In this document: piece by piece, positions 1 to 8,100 of the stretch | Layout: each line of letters begins with the position of its first letter | How positions within the stretch are numbered: position 1 is the stretch's first letter | The notes under the pieces: model-generated | Seen by the model: only the letters and a program-made list of their open reading frames with translations | Databases searched by the model: none | What the model was told of the DNA's origin: nothing | Program-made: the position numbers and the translations under genes | Source: Phoronis ovalis | Taxonomy: Eukaryota > Phoronida > Phoronidae | Assembly (NCBI GenBank): GCA_028565635.1 | Contig: JAOXYB010040084.1 | Location: 1 to 10,086 of the forward strand | Length of the DNA: 10,086 nucleotides | Direction of reading: 5' to 3'

Positions 1-3000
1 GCCAGCGCCAAGGAGGAAAAAAGAAAAAATCATAAATTTAAGGTTGACGGACTACTTCCAGCACGGCCAGCCTTTGCCCCACCACTGCGGTTATATCAGT
101 TGTGACCTTATGCCATTTGTTTATGGTTGAATGAAGATGTTGAACATTTTAGAAATAATCAAAAACAAGCAAACCAAAGATCCACTTTCTGCAAAATAAT
201 CCTGGAAATTTTATATCAACAATTATATTTAGAAACTGGGACTTTCTTCATATTGTGCACAATTTCAAATAGGAATAATTACCATGAGTAGCACAAAAAC
301 AGGAGAGAGAAAATGCGTGCTTTTCCTATTAGTCGTCTTTCTCCATGGGATATTTCGTACGAATGGAATAGCAGTAAATATAGTTACTCAACAGAGATAT
401 TCACCACTTCTACATAACCTTGAACTGGCACTCATAAATCTTGCGTGTTATTCTAGCTTCATAATTAAACAATATTATAACTGATGTGATACTGCTGATT
501 TTGTTGCCTAATGCTAATTTTCCTCCATAGTTTACTAGTTATTGGAAATTCAAATTTTAGGTATTGTTTTCAAGTACTGTTACAGAAACTGCATGGTTTG
601 TTAGGCAAGCAGCAGAAAAAGCTATGCAATATACAAAAGTCTGGAGTAAAGAAGATTGGCTGAAAAGGTCATGGCTGGCTGAAGAAATAAGCTTGGTAAT
701 TAAGAAAATAATGAATTGCAACTTCACCAGAGTGTCAGAAAACCTTTTACCTCAATTTTATTAACTATGTTACTGATATATTCCTGTCAAGTTGGCAGAA
801 TTTTTGAGTAGGTGATTTTGTATTTTCAGACAATTTTCTATTAAAATCAATGGCAGAAAACAAGCTACAAAATAGCAATGGGGGTTTGGGGACTTTACAG
901 CTGTGGTAATTGAAACAACTTGCATTGCTTTAATTGGTTTCTCACATTTTGCATATTGATGTATTAGTTGACGCAAAGAATGAAATAATAGTAGATGGTC
1001 AAAATTGAGTACAGCTGATGCAAAGAATGGTCTATTGTTGAATATACTGCTCACCTGATGACTGAAGTTCTACAGCTGGACAATGATTTAGTATAGTTGT
1101 CAAGAATGGTCTGTTATTGACTATTGCCCACCAGATGTCTCATTAGTTTCAGCCATGATATTTTTCTGCTGGCAGTGCTATTTTTCTTGCTATCAACTGA
1201 CCCGTTTTATTGCATTAATTATACAAATAATCCACTCTTTTAGCATGAGAGATTTTTGCTGTCCTTTCCATGCCTCAATTCATTCAGGTAAAAATTTTAA
1301 TTTTACTGCAGGAAAAGTTTTTTTCAATGAAATCTTCTGTAGTTAATTAGTAGCCAAACACTACTTTGAGAGTTTGGTTTCTAAAATCATTTTTAATCTG
1401 TTTTTAATTTTTATTAATTGTAAAAATGATTTGGAAAACTAAAACAGGTTTTTGCAAAATGTATAGTTAAATATTTTGAATATAGAATTTCCATATATGT
1501 TTTTTTGTTGAGCTGGGCTTTATTTTCATGTGTTAAAGATCATTATGTAATGTTATATCAGTGAGTGTCTAATGTGCCAAATGAATTACATGGATATAGT
1601 GCAGTTTAGCATGTAGAAATTGGGCAAAAAACATTTTTTATCAAAAATTCTATTTGCTGTTTTCATTTTATCAAGTACATTTTTTTGAAAACAAAATGTG
1701 AAAAGTGGTTTTAAGAGCAAAACAACTCTGTTTTTAAAGGGGTTGGAAATTCCTTTGAAAATGTTAGCTGTTTCTCACCATAAAATTTTTGATGTGCATA
1801 AGCTACCACCATGTAAATAAAAATTAAAGAAAAAGCAAACCTACTAGTGCATTTGTTTTATGCTTTAGTGCCCAGGTCCTGTTGACTATTGCTCCACTGA
1901 AGAAGTTGTTACAAATGCCACATGCTGAGCTGGTGACAGAATGTCCCTGGATTCCAGAAAAATTTCTCCAGGTAATTTTGAGAAACTTTTGTTACTACTC
2001 ATGCGGTAGATCCCTTGTTGAGTTGTACATTAAGTTTGTAGACAATGTTAATATTTCATTTTCAAGGCATACATAAAAGATTAAGTTAGGTTCACCGACC
2101 TTGATGAATAAACACATAAATAAACAGCAAAAAGTACTTTGTCTTTGGGAGCACTATGACATGACCACTATGAAAATTGCTGCTGATTATGAGTATATGA
2201 CTAGTTTGAACATTTTCATCTCGCCTTTGTTTTAGGTATTTTATAATATAGCACACTGTGAGTTTGGTTTTAATCTTCAATCATCTAGCTATCCTGATAA
2301 TACTAGTAATGTCACTGTGGCAAAAGCTAACAGCCCGAGTCAAGTCACTGTTACAGACATGCCACAAAATATAGTTGATTACAGTCCTGATGGTGCTGGA
2401 CTAAATATGTGCCAAAATCATATAGAACATGTGCATTCACTTTCTACTGACAGTTGGAAAGGGACTAAAGGTATCCAAAGTCGAGTAAAACCTAATGAGC
2501 ATGAAAAAGTCATCATTCAAAATGAGCTGATGTCAGCAAAATGTAATATGAATTTAACAAGAAACAAGACGGAAGAAGAACAAGTTTACAAAAGAGAAAA
2601 TAGTGATGATTTTTGGCCTGGTTACGACTACATCAAGAGAAGTTTTGTAGATTCTGCAGGTCAATTTCAGTCTTACATACGTAATGCTGACTACAGTTAC
2701 AGATCAACAGCATGTACCTATGATGCAAATAAGTGTCAAAGTATTATGGGTCAGACTTCTGCCTGCCAAGAAGATCAAAACAGTGCTATGTCATTTGTGA
2801 CACATTTTACGCCATTCAGTCAGAAAAAAACATATTCTGATGCACTAATGGATTGCACTAAAGCTGGTAGAAATAAAATAGATAATGATTATGGTAATCC
2901 ATCTGGTGTTAATATTCCAAGAAGAGATAATCAACATTTGTCACAAATGCCACATTCCCAGAAAATGAGATATCAACCAGCCAATGGAATTGCTCTTTGT

Positions 3001-4461
3001 CACATTGAAGGTAACAAACCTCAACAAACCATGAACAGTTATGGTTTTGATGCAGGTCACTACCAGTCCAAAGAAAACAATGGTAGGTATAATAGGAGTT
3101 GAGCATTGCTTGCTGTTAAAGTATCAAAAAAGTCTCATTTAATAATTTAGTTTTTGTTTCGAGGATTATTCATGCAGTAGCATTTTAGTTATGCATTGTT
3201 TCTTTAAAGTTTGTAAAAACAGTACATTTTTTGCTTCATGGTTATTTTTCTGTTATTGATATTAAAAAAATAAAATAGTAACATATTGATTGTCACTGAT
3301 TACACATTAATTTTCTGTTCTAATTTTTTCTAGCACAGAAACAGCAGTGGCCAAGCCAACAATTAAAGCTTGTGCATTCCGATAAAGATAACCATTTGAC
3401 ACCCAAAGACAGGACACCTGTAAAAAATATGTATTATAGTAATGAATCTTTGCACAGAAAGACAGTTCACCCAGAATCTTGGTTACTTCAGTCCCAAACA
3501 GATACACCGCTGACACCTCGCATAAGGAAACCTTTAGAAAGCTATCATCTTTCCAATGGTAGCCAATCATACAAGAACAATGTCAATGTAGGTCTAGCTC
3601 AGCCATTTGTAAGGACAAAAAACATATCTAATTCAGGTAAGTATCATGCATCTATGTGTAGCGCATTCTGGTAATGTGTTTGATCTATATTAATAAAGAA
3701 TCAGTAAGTAGCTATTTTACACATGAAAATTAAAGTTTTGTATGGTTTTTCCAAATAATATTTAAAGAGAATTCATTACCTTAAAAATGGAAAAATTAAT
3801 TGTTACAGTTTTTTTTTCTTGTGCAGAAACTGTGAGAAGAGATTTGGAAACAAGTATACTAGATTCTATCTCAAACAGATGTCTGCAGGAATCTAGTTTG
3901 CCAGAGACAAGAGTACCCGAATCCCCTCCCATGGATCTTGACTATGATGATGATGATGTTAACTATAATCACTACAACACAGATCAGCATGTTCCATCTC
4001 CTTCCAGTGGTAGCAGTGATTATGAACCAGCAGGTATTAAATAATTTTTTCTGCGTCTGTCTGCCTGCCAACCCATCTACCTATTGCTTGCTATCCTGTA
4101 TGGGTGTATGTATGTATGTAGTCTATTCATCCAATCTTTCCACCAATCTACCTGCCTATCTCTTGGTTTGGTTGGTTTTTGCTTGTTTCTTTGCTGGCTT
4201 GTTTAATGAATAGTTTGATTGCACAAACAACTGCTGCATTTTGTTTCTAATACACTGAATACCTAAAAACATTACTACATCAGCTTTCTGCAGAAAATTG
4301 TATTAATCTTCGTTTATTCTTTTGCAGATGATACAGTATCATTGTTTACAAAAACATGTAATCGCTTAGTAGTAACAGCCACGACACCAAAACGACGTCG
4401 GTTAACTTATGAAAAAGTCCCTGGAGCTAAGGGGGGACAGACAAGACTTTCATTTGTGTAA
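1..4461 (+). CDS. SHOC1: SHOC1/ZIP2-like meiotic crossover protein, 3' part (eight exons)
   Basis: Exons are <1-42, 561-695, 1244-1287, 1869-1971, 2236-3082, 3334-3636, 3827-4033 and 4328-4461. Every junction has GT-AG ends and matching phase (0, 0, 2, 0, 1, 1, 1), giving 604 residues and a TAA stop; the 5' part lies outside the window. Residues 15-59 look like the last strand and helix of an XPF-type nuclease fold (VLFSSTVTETAWFVRQ, then a Trp-rich WSKEDWLKRSW segment). Residues 63-112 form a helix-hairpin-helix pair (FLLSFPCLNSFSAQVLL, then CPWIPEKFLQVF). Residues 113-604 are Ser/Asn/Gln-rich and probably disordered, with an acidic run near 528-535, a basic KRRR near 582-585 and the end QTRLSFV. 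SHOC1 pairs with SPO16, binds branched DNA and promotes crossovers in meiosis; its XPF fold is thought to lack nuclease activity. The family call rests on remembered similarity to vertebrate SHOC1 and on domain order. Another XPF-family member is the main alternative. Confidence 0.7.
43..560 (+). other. SHOC1 intron
   Basis: AT-rich intron of 518 bases. A 66-codon open frame at 284-484 has a hydrophobic start but no donor that would join it in phase to the exon at 561, so it is not treated as coding. No repeats or RNA genes are visible. Confidence 0.5.
561..695 (+). other. SHOC1: SHOC1 exon: end of XPF-like fold
   Basis: A 45-codon exon, phase 0 at both ends, with acceptor TTTTAG and donor GTAATT. 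It encodes the segment from VLFSSTVTETAW to WLAEEISL. The hydrophobic strand followed by an S-x-x-x-E-T-A helix is how the last strand and helix of XPF-family nuclease folds look. Reading past the donor runs into an unlikely tail and a stop at 762, which supports splicing at 696. The 42-base exon at the window start ends in AAG before a GT and joins this exon in phase; its donor (GTTGAC) is weak. Confidence 0.7.
696..1243 (+). other. SHOC1 intron
   Basis: AT-rich intron ending in the pyrimidine-rich CCACTCTTTTAG. Near 1018-1055 and 1085-1128 there is a loose duplication (GCAAAGAATGGTCTATTGTTGA against TCAAGAATGGTCTGTTATTGA, then CTCACCTGATG against CCCACCAGATG), about 65 bases apart. Nothing else is seen. 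Confidence 0.5.
1244..1287 (+). other. SHOC1: SHOC1 44-base micro-exon (first hairpin)
   Basis: It follows the acceptor CTCTTTTAG and precedes the donor GTAAAA. It encodes HERFLLSFPCLNSF plus two bases (AG) that make a serine codon with the first base of the next exon. The joined reading, FPCLNSF-S-AQVLL, is a continuous helix-hairpin-helix core. Phase 0 entry and phase 2 exit fit the flanking exons exactly. Confidence 0.75.
1288..1868 (+). other. SHOC1 intron
   Basis: Very AT-rich intron with many T runs (for example 1680-1687) and no open frame worth reporting. I see no repeat family or RNA gene in it. Confidence 0.6.
1869..1971 (+). other. SHOC1: SHOC1 exon: second helix-hairpin-helix
   Basis: The exon runs from acceptor GCTTTAG to donor CAG-GTAATT. 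It encodes the segment AQVLLTIAPLKKLLQ through CPWIPEKFLQ and joins in phase 0 to VFYNIAH in the exon at 2236. An acceptor seven bases further on (CCCAG at 1871-1875) would drop S-A-Q and break phase with the micro-exon, so position 1869 is preferred. Confidence 0.75.
2236..3082 (+). other. SHOC1: SHOC1 large exon: disordered tail
   Basis: An 847-base open exon (acceptor TTTTAG, donor GTAGGT) encodes about 282 residues. After VFYNIAHCEFGFNLQ the composition is Ser, Asn, Gln, Tyr and Thr rich with no recognisable fold and scattered Cys and His. It is the largest exon of the visible gene and probably a flexible C-terminal region. It exits in phase 1 and joins the exon at 3334 to form an alanine codon. 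Confidence 0.75.
4034..4327 (+). other. SHOC1 last intron with degenerate tetranucleotide tract
   Basis: Between the phase 1 donor GTATTA and the acceptor TTTTGCAG, positions about 4050-4203 carry runs related to (TCTG)n, (CCTG)n, (TGTA)n and (TTGG/TTGC)n, with TGTATGTATGTATGTA near 4106-4121 the cleanest. This looks like a decayed tetranucleotide microsatellite. Open frames across it are by-products of the short period. Confidence 0.6.
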
Positions 4462-4655
4462 CATATTAAGTCAAACTTAAAAATCTTCCAGTACTGACTT
4501 GCAATATGTCTATACATAGTATAGATACCACTAGTTTGTAAATAGATGGAGAAATTTGTGGGAACAGAAACATGTGCATTTCATGACAGTACCAGTACTA
4601 GTCTTGCCTCAATTCACATTACCTTATATTGGATTATTGATAATACTTTATAAAA

Positions 4656-4661
4656 AATAAA
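4656..4661 (+). terminator. Poly(A) signal AATAAA for SHOC1 (proximal)
   Basis: AATAAA about 195 bases after the SHOC1 stop. A second AATAAA lies at 4847-4852, followed by GT-rich sequence near 4870-4880. Either or both could be used; the sequence alone cannot decide. Confidence 0.5.
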
Positions 4662-4846
4662 TGTTAACAACCACAGTTAATGACGACTCCATATGGAATT
4701 CTAATGTGGCTGAGTTGATTTGAAAGAGAATACGCTATACAAATCTCGTGTTTTCACAGTTGATTAACTTTCAATTAAAAGGATGTTTGTGTTAAACTTG
4801 TTTTATTTATTACTTGTATTTTAATTCCATTTTTTTATTTGCTGTA

Positions 4847-4852
4847 AATAAA
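4847..4852 (+). terminator. Poly(A) signal AATAAA for SHOC1 (distal)
   Basis: AATAAA with a T- and GT-rich stretch (TTTGGTTTGTGATG) about 18 bases downstream, a typical cleavage-factor context. Use of this site would bring the SHOC1 3' end to within about 280 bases of the convergent ClpP stop codon. Confidence 0.5.
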
Positions 4853-5094
4853 AAGTCTCATTTTGCACCATTTGGTTTGTGATGATTACCATAACAATCA
4901 GCCCTCAACTAGCTTACATGTTACTATGTTAAATTGTTTATTTTTTCTATAGTACAATGCATCCAAACTGAAACTTTTAAATAAGACTAAAAGAACTACC
5001 TGACAGGTTCTGTTGTTTAAAATTCTTGAGACATGGAAAGTTCCTTTGTACTATCTTAATAGGAAAATTATTGTTTTTGCACTACCAGTAATTT

Positions 5095-5100
5095 TTTATT
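5095..5100 (-). terminator. Poly(A) signal for ClpP (AATAAA on minus strand)
   Basis: Minus-strand AATAAA about 33 bases after the ClpP stop codon. A second minus-strand AATAAA is at 4937-4942. The near one would give a very short 3' UTR. Confidence 0.45.
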
Positions 5101-5132
5101 GTTCTTCCTAATCTTCAATTTCAAGCTCCACC

Positions 5133-8100
5133 TTATGAAGATGCTGTTGCACTTTTAACATCATTATCTTCTTCTCCTACTGTTGGTGGATGCTCAAGCA
5201 CAGTGTCAATCAATCCAAATGATTCTGCTTCTTTTGCATCCATAAACTTGTCTCTGTCTACAGCTAATTCTATTAAGGAGATAGAGCACCAATTACTTAG
5301 GTTGTTTCTTTTCATAACATTTAAGTTTGGTATATTAAGTAAAATATATTACATACAAAAGTTTGCAATTTTTTTTAGGTAAGTGCCTGGTACAACCCTT
5401 CAATTTCATTAACTATTAATATGCATTTATTTAGTATCGAGGTCTTGACCACATTTTGTTCCTTATAATTATATTTATTCCTATTCGACCCCGGGGGGGG
5501 CACTTCCTATATCGGTCTATATATACATGTGCCACGCTTCAGGGTAGCTTTTTTGGGCTACCAGGATATTTCAGGGTGGGTCATTTTACTTCTGGGATAT
5601 TTCAGGGTGGGTATTTGATATCAAGGGGATATTTCAGGGTGGGTTTGACGTTGAGGGGATATTTCAGGGTGGGTTTTTTAAGATTTGTTTGGAGATTTTG
5701 ATCGTCCACAGCGTTTAAAGGAGACGAAAGAATTGGAAATGCCCTTTTTTTTGCTTGTCAACTTTTTTCTGGCAGCACGGAGACGATTTTTGGGGCCAAG
5801 GATATTTCAGGGTAGGTAATTTGTCAATTCCGAGGATATTTCAGGGTCAGGGTTTGGACCCCTGTGCCTCACACCCCTACCTCATGTAAAACAGAGTGCC
5901 CCCCGGGTATTAGACCTGTGCATCAATGTTCAAGCAAAGTCTGTTCATGGAATCTATACACAATCATGAACCGAGTATTCCTCGTATATAACCTGCTTTA
6001 TTTGCCCATACGAATAAAAGTTACCTTCCACCCTCGACAATTCATTGTATTCAAGAAATTCAAATTTTATTTATTTTCATGTGTCATGATGCAAAATATA
6101 CATACCTATAATCTCAAGTGGTTGCTTGGTATGTTTGAAGTATAAATTATTTATCTGCTTTTTTAGTTTTATAATCTCTTCAGCTTGAATCTGGATATCA
6201 GATGCCTGACCCTGAAATTTTAATTATTATTATAGTAAATTTCAGTTAACTTAGGTGTAGTTAAATATACTTAGTTTTAAAAATGTGTATGTGTATGTGT
6301 TTACTACGGGCTATATCAATGGCAGGCATAGGATCCATAAAATTAAGACACAGACACCCGGTGAAGGGGACTGACCATATTTTTGGACGGGGATGTGTAG
6401 CTCAAATTCAAAATATCCACCATTTTTAAGGATTAGTCACAAAATGTCCATTTATAAGATTCTCTCATGGAAAAATCTCCCTGGAAATGTTACCTTTAAA
6501 TGAAATCGTGAAAAACGACTCACTGGTTAGCGATTTTGCTGAAAAGCGAACCTATTTTTAGGGAGATTTCCGTGAAAAGTGGACCCATCCTATATTGCAG
6601 TCAAATAACAGTCACAATATATCTCTAGTCCGTAACATGATAACGATGTAATACCTTCAACAGGTGTATAAATTATGTAGACCACTGATGTACTTACAAC
6701 AGCTTGGCCGGATGGTTGATGTATCATAATTCTGGAGTTTGGTAGAGAATGCCTCATGCCAGGTGATCCTGCACACAATAATAAAGAAGCCATACTACAT
6801 GCCTGACCAACACACCATGTAGCAATAGGGGGCTGAATATACTGCATTGTATCATAGATTCCTAAACCAGCAGTCACAGAGCCACCTACAAAGAGGGAAC
6901 TAATTAACAAAATGTTTTACTACTTCCAGACCCAGGGGGGCACATCCCCGGGGTACCGGGTACTTGCCATATTTTTTGATGAGGAGGTGCAGCCCAAATC
7001 CACCCATTTTTAGGGATTTTGGTGTCAAATATGAACCCATTTTTAGGGTTTTCTGTCACGGACCCATCTTTAGAAACCCTGCTACCTTTAAATGAAATTG
7101 TGAAAAAACTACACATTTTTAGAAATTTTGTTGTAAAGTGGATCAATTTTCAGGGACACTTCTGTTAAAAGTAAACACATTTTAGGAATTTATTGGTGAA
7201 AAAGTGAACCACATGCAAGTGCCCCCCCCCCTCAGAGCAAATGGGTCAAAGACTGGGTCCACATGCACGAACGAAACATCACATGAAAAGGGGTATTTTT
7301 TATTATTTATAATAACCAAACATGTAAAGTGCACACAAAGGCTAAACTTATAATATTTGGCAGAAATATTGGCAACTAGGGTGTTGTTTTTAAAATGTAC
7401 ATGTTTAGAGGCTGTTTTTAAACTCAACTTTCTAGAATGTGGACCCACCATTAACAATAATGACCACCGGGGATTCTGGGTAGTGTAAATAATTGAATTT
7501 TATGGTTGAAGTCAAGAAAAATGTTTATCTTGAAAACAGTTTATGCAATGTTACTTGAATATATATAAGGGCTTTAATACTACAATCTTTTAGATTGTTT
7601 TCATTTATTTTTCGAGCCTTTTTGTTCTTGTACATGCATATTTTCCAATAAACTGCTACAAGATTGTTCGATGTACAGTTTTAAAGATTCGCTTGGTTGA
7701 TATTCTTTTCATATGGCTCTGTGGCAAAAGCTCGCTCTGCCCCTGCTTTTAGAAAATTATGGCATTATTTTGCAAAGTGTACATAGACAAAGATTATACC
7801 TGGACTATTGATATACATGTGTACAGGTTTTTTACTGCTCTCAGACTGAAGAAATAATAACTGTGCCACAACCAAACTTGACATTTCATCATGAATCTAA
7901 AATATGAAACAATTATAAACAAAAAAATGAGTTACTGATTTTAAAAATTCAGTGCCATATTCAAGTTGGTTGAATGCAGTTACAAATAATTGTACAAAAT
8001 GACATAAAAACACATTGCTTTTACTGCTTCTCTTTCTAATAATTGTACAGTGTAGTTTCCTGTGTGGGCTACTATGGGGATATGCAGGCTAAATCAACAT

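Larger units (their letters stand above)
4462..5132. other. Convergent intergenic region, 3' UTRs of SHOC1 and ClpP
   Basis: No coding frame of interest. The two genes converge here and share about 670 bases that hold poly(A) signals for both strands. No RNA gene or repeat family is apparent. Confidence 0.6.

Noticed and set aside
2-127. Frame with LTDYF resembling a PIP-degron at the window start
   Set aside because: The other frame, ending in AAG at position 42, links in phase to the XPF-like exon; the PIP-like match is short and lacks Gln and the downstream basic residue.
284-484. 66-codon frame with a hydrophobic N-terminus, possibly an extra SHOC1 exon or small secreted protein
   Set aside because: No donor joins it in phase 0 to the exon at 561, and the exon ending at 42 does join in phase with a plausible protein.
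3871-4213. Frames on both strands over the GATGATGAT tract
   Set aside because: They are shadows of the acidic SHOC1 exon at 3827-4033 and run into the intron.
5456-5701. 81-codon frame with repeated G-Y-F-R-V-G segments, like a repeat protein
   Set aside because: It is the translation of the tandem GGATATTTCAGGGTGGGT units of a mobile element inside a CLPP intron.
6904-7457. Minus-strand frames over the intron-3 element
   Set aside because: They follow the internal repeat units and G tracts and show no recognisable domain.
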